44,880 bases of DNA from Ulvibacter litoralis (GTDB lineage: Bacteria > Bacteroidota > Bacteroidia > Flavobacteriales > Flavobacteriaceae). Below, in pieces: positions 33,742 to 42,329 of the stretch. Below the pieces are notes generated by a model that saw nothing but the letters and a program-made list of their open reading frames with translations, searched no databases and was not told the DNA's origin. Position numbers and translations under genes: made by a program. Position 1 is the first letter of the stretch. Each line of letters begins with the position of its first letter. Location of the stretch: the NCBI RefSeq assembly GCF_900102055.1, contig NZ_FNBA01000009.1, forward strand, positions 1-44,880, read 5' to 3'.

Positions 33742-36316
33742 TACGCTATTGCATAGTTATCAAAAATTTTATTGTATTGTATGTATTGCAATACTATCCG
33801 TTTTTAATCTTTCTGCTCAGCAAAAAGAACTAGACAGTGGTAAAAAATACACCATAAATAGCATAAAAGTTACTGGAGCTCAAAATTTTAACGAGCAAAC
33901 TGTGATTGCTTTTACAGGACTTAAAATAGGAGATAGAATCTATATCCCTGGTGAAAAACTAAGTTCCGTTACCAAAAAATTATGGGAACAAAACCTTTTT
34001 AGTGACATTGCATTTTATGTTACAAATGTTAAGGGTGATCTAGCCGACTTAGAACTTTATATCGTAGAACTTCCAAAATTAAACGAGGTAACTATTGAAG
34101 GGATTAAAAAAGGTAAGAAGAAAGAAATCTTAAAAGATAACGACCTGAAAGCAGGCGTTAAGATTACTAAAAACCTAATTACCACTACCAAAAATTATAT
34201 TACAAATAAATATAAAGAAGACGGTTTTTTAAATACACAGGTAATTATTAGCACAACCCCAAAGCTTGATTCTACAGGAGTTGAAATCGCTAAGGACATG
34301 AAAATTAAAATCAATAAAGGAAGCCGTGTGAAGGTTTCGCCTATTGAATTTAGTGGAACCCAAGAACTTTCAGATGCTAAAGTACGTAGCGCAATGAAAA
34401 ATGTAAAGCGTAAAAACTTCTTTCGTTTTTGGAAAAGGTCTAAATTTTCTCAAAGCGGATTTGAAGAAGATAAAGCCAACATCATTGAAAAATATAAAGC
34501 CAACGGATTTAGAGACGCTCGAATTACAAGCGATACTCTAACCGTTAAAGACGAAAAAACGGTTGCCTTAAAATTGAATATTGAAGAAGGTGACAAATAC
34601 TACTTTGGTGATATTCGTTTTATCGGAAACAGTGTTTACACTGATACACAGTTACGTCAAGCCTTAGGTATTAAAAAAGGAGAAACCTATAATGGAATTC
34701 TTCTACAAGAACGAATCGCAGATAATTCAGATCCAGATGCTAACGACCTTACCAATTTATACCAAAATAATGGGTACCTGTTTTCTTCTATCAATCCCGT
34801 TGAAGTTGCTGTAAGAAACGATACTATCGATTTTGAAATTAGAATCAAAGAAGGTAAAATAGCTCATTTCGATCATGTTACTGTTGTTGGAAATGACAAG
34901 ACCAATGACCATGTAATCTATAGAGAATTACGTACACGTCCTGGACAAAAATACAGCAAACGAAATGTAGTTAGAACCATTAGAGAATTAGGTCAACTAG
35001 GATTTTTTGATGCTGAACAATTATCACCTAACTTTAAAAACGTAGACCCTAACAATGGTACATTAGACATGGAATACTCTGTGGTTGAAAAAGGTGCCAG
35101 TCAAATCGAACTACAAGGTGGTTACGGTGGTGGTGGTTTTGTAGGAACTTTAGGATTATCGTTCAATAACTTTTCACTTCGGAATATTTTTAACGGAGAA
35201 GCATACAAACCTCTTCCTATGGGAGATGGTCAAAAATTAGCGATAAGAGCACAAGCCAGTTCGTATTACCAAACGTACAGTCTATCCTTAACAGAACCGT
35301 GGTTAGGAGGAAAGAAACCAATTCAATTTAGTTCTTCTTTCTCTCACACCATTCAATATCAATACAACTTTAGCACAAGAGACGTAGATAAAGACCAACG
35401 TTTCTTAATCACAGGAGGATCTTTAGGTATTGCTAAAAGACTACAATGGCCTGACGATTATTTTACCTTATCTCAAGCAGTAAGTTTTCAGCATTACAAT
35501 TTGAAAAACTACAATACAAACCTATTTACATTTGGTAATGGATTTTCAAATAACTTAGCGTATACTTTTGGGATTAGCCGTAACAACACAGCTACAAACC
35601 CAATTTATCCTATCTCAGGTTCGGAGTTCAGTTTAACAGCAAAACTTACAGTACCTTATTCAGCTTTCAACAATGTTGACTACAGAGGTTTAGCGGAAGA
35701 AAGAGACGAGTTATCACAAGTGCTTTCTACAGATCCTACCTACGTAACAGCTCGAAACAGAATTTCTGTAATAGATCAAGAACGTTTTAAATGGTTAGAA
35801 TACTACAAGATTAAATTTAAAGGAACTTGGTATACTAGAATTGTTGATAAATTAGTACTAAGAACAAATACTGAATTTGGATTCTTAGGAGCTTACAACA
35901 ACGATCGTGGTATCCCTCCTTTTGAAAGATTCTTTGTTGGTGGAGATGGTTTAGGATCATATAGTTTAGATGGTCGTGAAGTAATTCAACTAAGAGGATA
36001 CCCTAACCAATCATTATCAACCGTAGATGGAGATAACATTTACAATAAATTTTCGTTAGAAGTTAGATATCCAGTAACTTTAAAGCAAATGGCCTCAATC
36101 TATGTATTAGGTTTTGCTGAAGGTGGAGGGTCTTACAATGGATTTAGAGATTACAATCCGTTTAGCGTTCAAAGGTCTGCTGGTGCAGGATTACGTATAT
36201 TTATGCCAGCATTTGGATTATTAGGTATAGATTTCGGGTATGGATTTGATCCTGCTCTTAATCAAACCGAACGTAGCGGATGGCAAACCCACTTTATTAT
36301 TGGACAACAATTTTAA
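33722..36316 (+). CDS. bamA: Outer-membrane protein assembly factor BamA
   Basis: BamA folds and inserts beta-barrel proteins into the outer membrane. The ~864-residue protein has a signal-like stretch (FYCIVCIAILSVFNLSAQ), POTRA repeats (about 40-440, for example INSIKVTGAQNFNEQ and YYFGDIRFIGNSVYT), and a C-terminal barrel with the lid motif IQLRGYPNQS and terminal phenylalanine (FIIGQQF). GTG 33722 is preferred over TTG 33710, because it starts nearer the signal sequence; either overlaps uppS. Position after porG and before two Skp genes matches its role. Confidence 0.95.
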   Translation: MNNSNNSTLLHSYQKFYCIVCIAILSVFNLSAQQKELDSGKKYTINSIKVTGAQNFNEQTVIAFTGLKIGDRIYIPGEKLSSVTKKLWEQNLFSDIAFYVTNVKGDLADLELYIVELPKLNEVTIEGIKKGKKKEILKDNDLKAGVKITKNLITTTKNYITNKYKEDGFLNTQVIISTTPKLDSTGVEIAKDMKIKINKGSRVKVSPIEFSGTQELSDAKVRSAMKNVKRKNFFRFWKRSKFSQSGFEEDKANIIEKYKANGFRDARITSDTLTVKDEKTVALKLNIEEGDKYYFGDIRFIGNSVYTDTQLRQALGIKKGETYNGILLQERIADNSDPDANDLTNLYQNNGYLFSSINPVEVAVRNDTIDFEIRIKEGKIAHFDHVTVVGNDKTNDHVIYRELRTRPGQKYSKRNVVRTIRELGQLGFFDAEQLSPNFKNVDPNNGTLDMEYSVVEKGASQIELQGGYGGGGFVGTLGLSFNNFSLRNIFNGEAYKPLPMGDGQKLAIRAQASSYYQTYSLSLTEPWLGGKKPIQFSSSFSHTIQYQYNFSTRDVDKDQRFLITGGSLGIAKRLQWPDDYFTLSQAVSFQHYNLKNYNTNLFTFGNGFSNNLAYTFGISRNNTATNPIYPISGSEFSLTAKLTVPYSAFNNVDYRGLAEERDELSQVLSTDPTYVTARNRISVIDQERFKWLEYYKIKFKGTWYTRIVDKLVLRTNTEFGFLGAYNNDRGIPPFERFFVGGDGLGSYSLDGREVIQLRGYPNQSLSTVDGDNIYNKFSLEVRYPVTLKQMASIYVLGFAEGGGSYNGFRDYNPFSVQRSAGAGLRIFMPAFGLLGIDFGYGFDPALNQTERSGWQTHFIIGQQF

Positions 36317-36354
36317 TTTTGGCACGATATTTTCTTAAACACAACCAAACTATT

Positions 36355-37203
36355 ATGAAAACAAGAAAGTTACTTTTTTTCTCACTTGCTATCTTTTGCT
36401 TTACACAAGTAGCAAACGCTCAAAGAGGTGTACGCATTGGATACATTGATATGGAATATATTCTGGAAAGTGTTCCTGAGTATAAAGAAGCTTCTACGCA
36501 ACTAGAAGGTAAAGTTCAACGATGGAAAAAAGACATCGATAAGAAGCAAAAAGAAATTGATTTAATGACACTTAATTTAAGTAATGAAAGAGTATTACTT
36601 ACTAAAGAGCTCATTGAAGAACGCGAAGAAGAAATTAAAATAAAAGAAGATGAAATGCTTCAGTACCAACAAGACCGTTTCGGACCTAATGGTGATTTAA
36701 TGATTCAAAGAAGACAATTAGTACAACCCATACAAGATCAGGTTTTCAATATTGTACAAGAAGTTGCTGAAGGTAAAAAATACGATTTCATCTTCGATAA
36801 ATCTGCAGACGTAGTAATGTTATTTGCTGCTAAAAGAAATGACATTAGCGACCTTGTTTTAAGAAGTATTAATAGAGCTGCTAAAAGAACGCAAGCCACT
36901 TCTAAAAAAGAAGAAAAGCAAATTGAAAAAAGGGACGGTCTAGATCTTGAAGAAGAAAAAGAAGTTACCGAAAGAGAAGAGGCGATTGAAGCTAAGAAAA
37001 ATGAGCGCGAAAAAATAATGGAACAACGTAAAAAAGAACGTGATTCTATTCGTGCCGTTAAAAAAGCAGAATTCGATGCTAGACGTACTAGATTGCTAGA
37101 AGAAAGACAAAGAAGAAAAGACTCTATTTTAAATGCTAGTGGAAACAGAAATAGCAGCCCTCCAGGACCCGGCGGCGATGACAATGGCGAAGGAGACAAC
37201 TAA
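36355..37203 (+). CDS. Skp/OmpH-family periplasmic chaperone, long form
   Basis: The start is ATG 36355 (MKTRKLLFFS), since codons upstream read through the bamA end. The 282-residue protein has a signal peptide (to ANAQ), the OmpH core VRIGYIDMEYILESVPEYKEA, and a long charged coiled-coil rich in Lys and Glu (about 60-250). It ends in a Gly/Asp/Pro tail (PPGPGGDDNGEGDN). Skp-type chaperones hold unfolded outer-membrane proteins. The extended coiled coil and tail are longer than in E. coli Skp. It follows bamA by 38 bp. Confidence 0.9.
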   Translation: MKTRKLLFFSLAIFCFTQVANAQRGVRIGYIDMEYILESVPEYKEASTQLEGKVQRWKKDIDKKQKEIDLMTLNLSNERVLLTKELIEEREEEIKIKEDEMLQYQQDRFGPNGDLMIQRRQLVQPIQDQVFNIVQEVAEGKKYDFIFDKSADVVMLFAAKRNDISDLVLRSINRAAKRTQATSKKEEKQIEKRDGLDLEEEKEVTEREEAIEAKKNEREKIMEQRKKERDSIRAVKKAEFDARRTRLLEERQRRKDSILNASGNRNSSPPGPGGDDNGEGDN

Positions 37204-37263
37204 ATTTTAACTATCAATTAATCTATAAACAACAATAACACTTAATTATTAAATACAATTACA

Positions 37264-37773
37264 ATGAAAAAATTTAAATCATTAGTAGTAGCAATAGTAC
37301 TTTTCGTAGGAGCTACAAGTTTTGTAAACGCTCAATCTAAAATAGCACACATAGACACACAAGCTCTTATGGAGTCTATGCCAGAGATGAAAGCTGCTCA
37401 AAACCAACTTGAAAAACTTCAAAAAACATACGATACCGAAATTAAAGCAATGGCTAAAGAATTTGAAGCTAAAGTAAAACAATACGGTAACGAAGAAGGA
37501 AGTAAAACTCAAGAAGAAAATGAAAAACGCGTGTTAGAAGTTCAAGGAATGGAAAAAAACATTTCTGCTTACAGACAACAAGCTTTAGAAGATCTTCGTA
37601 AAAAAGAATTAGACGTGTACCAACCTATTCTTGACAAAGCACGTGCTGCAATTCAAAAAACAGCTAGAGCTCAAGGTATTCAATACGTATTAGACTCTAC
37701 AACTGGAAGCGGTATCTTACTTGCAGACGGTAAAGATTTACTAGTAGACGTTAAAAAAGAATTAGGAATTTAA
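37264..37773 (+). CDS. Skp/OmpH-family periplasmic chaperone, short form
   Basis: The 169-residue protein has a signal peptide (ending VNAQ), the OmpH core KIAHIDTQALMESMPEMKAAQ, a coiled-coil arm (about 45-115) and a C-terminal strand-forming end (YVLDSTTGSGILLADGKDL). Its size is that of classical Skp. It lies 60 bp after the longer paralogue, so the two probably act together or share clients of BamA. A terminator follows directly. Confidence 0.93.
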   Translation: MKKFKSLVVAIVLFVGATSFVNAQSKIAHIDTQALMESMPEMKAAQNQLEKLQKTYDTEIKAMAKEFEAKVKQYGNEEGSKTQEENEKRVLEVQGMEKNISAYRQQALEDLRKKELDVYQPILDKARAAIQKTARAQGIQYVLDSTTGSGILLADGKDLLVDVKKELGI

Positions 37774-37802
37774 TTCGTAATCTTTTAACAAATTATTTTA
37801 CT

Positions 37803-37837
37803 AAAACTGCTCTCCATTTGGGGAGCAGTTTTTATTT
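37803..37837 (+). terminator. Terminator of the porG-uppS-bamA-skp operon
   Basis: AAAACTGCTC (37803-37812) pairs with GAGCAGTTTT (37823-37832), extended by TCC/GGG, with a 4-nt loop ATTT, then a T-rich tract. It ends only about 14 bp before the murI start codon. Confidence 0.8.
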
Positions 37838-37845
37838 TTATACCT

Positions 37846-38637
37846 ATGAAAAATAATGCTGCTATTGGTATTTTCGATTCTGGTGTAGGTGGCTCTTCCA
37901 TTTGGCAAGAAATCCACAAATTACTGCCGTTCGAAAACACCATCTATTTAGCAGATAGCAAAAATGCTCCCTACGGACACAAATCCAAAGAGGAAATCAC
38001 TGCATTGAGTGTTAAAAATGTAGAAAGACTCATTTCACTAGGATGTAAAATCATTGTGGTTGCCTGTAATACAGCCACAACAAATGCTATTTCGCAACTA
38101 CGTGCCACCTATAGCATTCCTATCATAGGCATTGAACCGGCCATAAAACCCGCAGCACTTAAAACTACCTCAAAGAGCATTGGCATTCTAGCCACCAAAG
38201 GAACGCTTAGCAGCTTGTTGTTTCACAAAACAGCTATGGAACACACTAAGGATATCAAAATGCTAGAAATAGTCGGAGAAGGGCTGGTACCGCTTATTGA
38301 AAAAGGCAATCTTGAAGGTCCAGAAATGGTAAACTTACTTCAAAAGTATGTGACCCCTATGATTGAAGCTGATATTGATTACCTCGTATTAGGCTGTAGC
38401 CATTACCCCTACTTAATTCCGTTGCTAAGAAAAATGCTTCCGCCACACATACAAATTATTGACTCAGGAGAAGCCGTAGCGAGACACACACAATATACGT
38501 TAGCTTCTATTGACTTACTTCGGAAAGAGACGTCTCCACCTAAACTTCAGTTTTTTACGAACAATACAACGGAAGCCTTAGAGTTTCTACTTCAAGACTA
38601 TTCCGAAGAAATTTCCGTAGAAAAAAAAGACTTTTAA
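37846..38637 (+). CDS. murI: Glutamate racemase
   Basis: MurI makes D-glutamate for peptidoglycan. The 263-residue protein has Asp11-Ser12 in GIFDSGVGG, the first catalytic Cys74 in ACNTATT, and the second catalytic Cys near 185 in LGCSHYPYL. All are intact. The start lies a few bases downstream of a terminator hairpin, so the gene needs its own initiation or read-through. The stop is 6 bp from that of the convergent carbonic anhydrase-like gene. Confidence 0.97.
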   Translation: MKNNAAIGIFDSGVGGSSIWQEIHKLLPFENTIYLADSKNAPYGHKSKEEITALSVKNVERLISLGCKIIVVACNTATTNAISQLRATYSIPIIGIEPAIKPAALKTTSKSIGILATKGTLSSLLFHKTAMEHTKDIKMLEIVGEGLVPLIEKGNLEGPEMVNLLQKYVTPMIEADIDYLVLGCSHYPYLIPLLRKMLPPHIQIIDSGEAVARHTQYTLASIDLLRKETSPPKLQFFTNNTTEALEFLLQDYSEEISVEKKDF

Positions 38638-38643
38638 GCCAAT

Positions 38644-39156
38644 CTATTCTTTAAACCAACTGGAATACGTAACGTAATTATCGGCGATTCGATGAATCTC
38701 ACCATTAATTAACTCTTTGCTAATGTCTTTTACTTTTTTAGCTGGAACCCCTGCGTAAATACTCCCAGACGCAACAATGGTATTTTTAGTAACCACCGCG
38801 CCTGCAGCAATAATAGAATTACTCTCCACCACACAATCGTCCATTACAATGCTTCCCATCCCAATCAATACGTTGTCTTGAATGGTACAACCGTGTACAA
38901 TCGCATTATGTCCAATAGACACGTTATTTCCAATTGTAGTGGGAGAAACCTTATAGGTCGCATGAATTACAGCGCCATCTTGAATATTTACCTTGTTGCC
39001 CATTTTAATAAAATGAACATCGCCTCGAAGCACTGCATTGAACCATACACTACATTCATTTCCCATCACCACATCGCCAACAATAGTGGCATTTTCGGCA
39101 ATGAAACAATCGTCAGGAATCTGAGGAGATTTCCCGTTTACAGCTTTAATAATCAT
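38644..39156 (-). CDS. Gamma-carbonic anhydrase-family protein
   Basis: The 170-residue protein forms a left-handed beta-helix of hexapeptide repeats (VIGDVVMGNECSVW, VSIGHNAIVHG, LIGMGSIV). The three metal ligands are present as His65, His83 and His88. Such proteins include active zinc or iron carbonic anhydrases and inactive relatives (YrdA, PaaY). Activity is therefore likely but not proven. It is the last gene on the minus strand after the LytTR regulator, 15 bp downstream, and may be in that operon. Confidence 0.92.
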   Translation of the reverse strand: MIIKAVNGKSPQIPDDCFIAENATIVGDVVMGNECSVWFNAVLRGDVHFIKMGNKVNIQDGAVIHATYKVSPTTIGNNVSIGHNAIVHGCTIQDNVLIGMGSIVMDDCVVESNSIIAAGAVVTKNTIVASGSIYAGVPAKKVKDISKELINGEIHRIADNYVTYSSWFKE

Positions 39157-39171
39157 ACTAATTGCGTGTTT

Positions 39172-39903
39172 TTAGCTAAAATACGCTAACAATTCTTTTT
39201 TACGCGACGGACTCACCATAATTTCTTTTCCGTTGGTAAGAACAACGCTTCCACCCTTCCCTTTTTTGTATTCAACAATAGCGTTTACATTGACCAAATA
39301 CGATTTATGAACCCGCGCAAAACCGTTTTCTGAAAGAATTTCTTCAAAATACTTAAGTGTTTTACTTACCAGTTTCTTTTTATCATTCACGAAAATATTG
39401 GTGTAATTATCGTCTGCTTGGCAATACAAAATAGTTTCAATTTCCAAGACTTCAAATCCGTTCTGCAGCGGAATGGTTATTTTGCCTGATACTTGCGTCA
39501 AAGTAGGCTGCAACACCGTATTCTGAAGACTGTTCTCCTTCTCTTTAATTTCGGTCACATAATCGACAGCTTCAATCAAGGTATCGATCGAAATAGGTTT
39601 TAATAAATAATACGAAGCATGTGCATTTAAGGCATCAATAGCATAATGGTTATACGCTGTTACAAAAACGGTTTCAAACTGACGATCACCTACTTTATCC
39701 AACAAATCGAAGGCATTTCCGTAGGGCATTTCCACATCTAAAAACACCAAATCTAATTCATTGTTCCGAATTATAATCAAGGCTTCATCTACATTAGACG
39801 CTTCTCCCAAAAGGGTCACATTAGGGCAATACTTCGCCAAATAATTTCTGAGAATATCTCTGCTAGTTTCTTCGTCTTCAACAATAATGGCGCGTAATTT
39901 CAT
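39172..39903 (-). CDS. LytTR-family response regulator
   Basis: The 243-residue protein has an N-terminal receiver domain (VEDEETSR near 8-15, phosphorylated Asp56 in LVFLDVEMP, Lys102 in LLKPIS) and a C-terminal LytTR DNA-binding domain (about 140-243; ILYCQADDNYTNIFV, FARVHKSYLVN). LytTR proteins bind paired direct repeats with centres about 21-22 bp apart. Repeats with that spacing occur at 42244-42271 near its kinase gene. The gene follows the histidine kinase by 38 bp, forming a standard pair. Confidence 0.95.
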   Translation of the reverse strand: MKLRAIIVEDEETSRDILRNYLAKYCPNVTLLGEASNVDEALIIIRNNELDLVFLDVEMPYGNAFDLLDKVGDRQFETVFVTAYNHYAIDALNAHASYYLLKPISIDTLIEAVDYVTEIKEKENSLQNTVLQPTLTQVSGKITIPLQNGFEVLEIETILYCQADDNYTNIFVNDKKKLVSKTLKYFEEILSENGFARVHKSYLVNVNAIVEYKKGKGGSVVLTNGKEIMVSPSRKKELLAYFS

Positions 39904-39941
39904 CCTTTTTGTGGTATTGTTTTTACTTTATAAGTGAGCTT

Positions 39942-42137
39942 CTAATCTTTCTTAAGTATTAAAATTACGCGAGTGCCTTCTTCATTCTCGAACACATTTT
40001 CTACCGTAACATCTACTTTATCTTTATACATTTCATTCAGAATAGAGATTCGTTTTTGAATATTCCCCATTCCTTTTGATTTCTGTTTTTTCTGATTCTC
40101 CGTTTTGAACGCTTTCGATTTTGAACGTCCAATTCCGTTGTCCATAATCGTTATTTTTACTGTTTCTGAATCAATTTGTTCGAATGTAATTTCGAGCACC
40201 CCTTTTTCTTCCTTGTATCGAAGTCCGTGCCACACGGCATTTTCAACATACGGCTGAAGCAACATAGGTGGGATTACAAATTCGTTTACATTGATTTCTT
40301 CGGAAACTTTTATCGTATACTCAAACTTGTCTTTAAACCGGAAATGTTCCAACTTCACATAAAGCTGCAGCAACTCTATTTCCTTTTCTAACGAAATAAA
40401 ATCTTCTTCACTATTTTCCAACACCGAACGCATTAATTGCGAAAACTCACTCAAATATTTGTTCGCCGCACGTTCGTCATTACTTGCAATAAAACTATTT
40501 ACAGAGTTCAATGCGTTAAATATAAAGTGCGGATTCATTTGTGTGCGCAACGATTTTAACGCCAATTGGTTGTTTGCATACTTTTGCTGAAGCACACTTT
40601 TGTATTGTGTATACGCCGTAAAAAAGAGCAATAAGGCAATTAAAATTAGAGATGCAATGACCCATTTTTGCACGCGATTGTTTTTTTCAATCAGCGTTTG
40701 ATTTTCGAAAGCTAGTTTGTACCGACTTTCATTCAATTTCCGATCATTTTCAAGACTTGCAATACGATTTTGGGTTAAGGTAATTTCTTTGCTAAATCGG
40801 GCCGCCTGCGAAAGCTCCTGGTCCTTCTTTGCATACAATTCGTCCACAATGTTCGAATACCGTTCGTAACTTTCCGCAGCCTTATCATACTCACCAATCC
40901 CACGATACAACTCAGATAACTTTCGCGTTGCATCTTTTTCAACCACTAAATCTTCCTTTTTTCCAGCCTCTTTGATACTCTTTTCCAAGTACGGAATTGC
41001 TTCGTCGTACTTTTCCTGCCCTAAAAAGGCATTGGCAATTTTATAATTTTGTCGCTGTGGTGTTAACGGACTATTTACATCTTCGTCGATCGCATCTCCT
41101 TCCATCGATTCAATTTCGTTCAGCGTCTCTTCTCGCAACTGAATTTCCTTATCGTACGATCGATTCTGATTGTAGAAATCGGCAACCTTATTTTTCTCCT
41201 CTACCGCACGCTTCCGACTTTCTTTTTTGGACAAATCCAACGAATTATCATAATACGCTTCCGCTTCAACAAGCGCCCCACTTTGCGCGTAGGCTTCTCC
41301 TATTTTCGAGTTTAAATCGGTAATCTTAGGTATAATTTTATTGGCAGTAGCAATGTCTAATGCCTTTTGATAATTGGATACACTTTTCTTCGTTTCGTTA
41401 ATCTGTTTGTAGGTATCTCCTAAGCCCTCATACACTTCAACTCTTTGGTAATTGGAAAGGCGATTTTTTAGCAATTCTGAATATTCAGCAATACTTTCTT
41501 GATAGTTTTTATTCTTCCGAAAAGCAGCAGCCAATTTAATTTGAACATCAATTTTATGAACCGCAGAAAGACTTCGTTTGTAATTATCTACGGCAAGATC
41601 CTGTTGTTCCCAAAATAAATTGATATCTCCTAAGGTTTCAAAAGCAACACTATTCTGCGTACTTGTAGCCGACTTTCCAGGAACCGATTCTAAAGCTTTG
41701 GTAACATATTCAATACTTTTTTTAGCATCTTTTTTCAGAAAGGTCTTCGCAGAATCGATATAACTTTTAAATACATCTGGCGAACTTTTTCGTTTGGAAG
41801 ATAATTTAGGAAGTGACGCGGCATTTTCAACCTTCACGGTAATACGCTGTTGGTCTTTTACGCGGTAATAAACGGTTTTAAAATCGTCACTTCTAATGAT
41901 TAATTCATCTCCAATTTTTGCTGTAATGGTAAACTCCCCAGCGCTATTGGTCGTGGTATAACCACCACCACTTATTTCTACATTTACTTTAGAAATAGGC
42001 ATGTTCGTTTCTTCTTCAATTACATTTCCTTTCAAAACAAAAGAGGGTGTTTTAGAAGAATTTATTTGTGCCTCCACGCTAAATGGCACACAACATAGAA
42101 TTGCAAAAATTAAGATTGAAAATGCTTTCATATTCAT
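39942..42137 (-). CDS. LytS-type histidine kinase with carboxypeptidase-regulatory-like and TPR sensor domains
   Basis: The 731-residue protein has a signal peptide (about 1-23), a beta-sandwich like CarboxypepD_reg (about 34-103; LKGNVIEEETNMPI), tetratricopeptide repeats (about 165-435), a coiled-coil, one membrane helix (about 492-510), and a LytS-type kinase core. The phosphorylated His is His537 in MNPHFIFNALNSV. The ATP-binding part has PYVENAVWHG and DNGIGRSKS. The sensor would be outside the inner membrane. It is followed by its LytTR partner. The ligand is unknown. Confidence 0.93.
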   Translation of the reverse strand: MNMKAFSILIFAILCCVPFSVEAQINSSKTPSFVLKGNVIEEETNMPISKVNVEISGGGYTTTNSAGEFTITAKIGDELIIRSDDFKTVYYRVKDQQRITVKVENAASLPKLSSKRKSSPDVFKSYIDSAKTFLKKDAKKSIEYVTKALESVPGKSATSTQNSVAFETLGDINLFWEQQDLAVDNYKRSLSAVHKIDVQIKLAAAFRKNKNYQESIAEYSELLKNRLSNYQRVEVYEGLGDTYKQINETKKSVSNYQKALDIATANKIIPKITDLNSKIGEAYAQSGALVEAEAYYDNSLDLSKKESRKRAVEEKNKVADFYNQNRSYDKEIQLREETLNEIESMEGDAIDEDVNSPLTPQRQNYKIANAFLGQEKYDEAIPYLEKSIKEAGKKEDLVVEKDATRKLSELYRGIGEYDKAAESYERYSNIVDELYAKKDQELSQAARFSKEITLTQNRIASLENDRKLNESRYKLAFENQTLIEKNNRVQKWVIASLILIALLLFFTAYTQYKSVLQQKYANNQLALKSLRTQMNPHFIFNALNSVNSFIASNDERAANKYLSEFSQLMRSVLENSEEDFISLEKEIELLQLYVKLEHFRFKDKFEYTIKVSEEINVNEFVIPPMLLQPYVENAVWHGLRYKEEKGVLEITFEQIDSETVKITIMDNGIGRSKSKAFKTENQKKQKSKGMGNIQKRISILNEMYKDKVDVTVENVFENEEGTRVILILKKD

Positions 42138-42243
42138 ATTAAAAGGTAAACATACACACTTTAAAGCAAGTATTAAAACGACACTTTTGGCAAACAGCGC
42201 CTTTTTATAGTGTAAAACATCACTTTACTCAAAAAAGGAAACA

Positions 42244-42271
42244 GTTCCCTAAAGCTAAACAATGGTTCCCT
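42244..42271 (+). promoter_or_regulatory. Candidate LytTR operator (GTTCCCT direct repeats 21 bp apart)
   Basis: GTTCCCT at 42244-42250 and 42265-42271 start 21 bp apart, with ACA before the first (ACAGTTCCC resembles the LytTR half-site pattern). The pair is upstream of the VWA gene, about 60 bp before its likely transcription start (-7-like TAGGTTTA at 42304-42311). It is in the gap shared with the histidine kinase gene. Regulation by the neighbouring LytTR protein is inferred. Confidence 0.5.
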
Positions 42272-42329
42272 CATTCCCGTTTTTTTTCAGAAAAAGATCC
42301 TTATAGGTTTACAAAAAAAAATTATCGTT

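Noticed and set aside
36280-36354. Longer start of the first skp-type gene within bamA
   Set aside because: The first 25 residues come from the bamA end in another frame; the signal peptide begins at ATG 36355.
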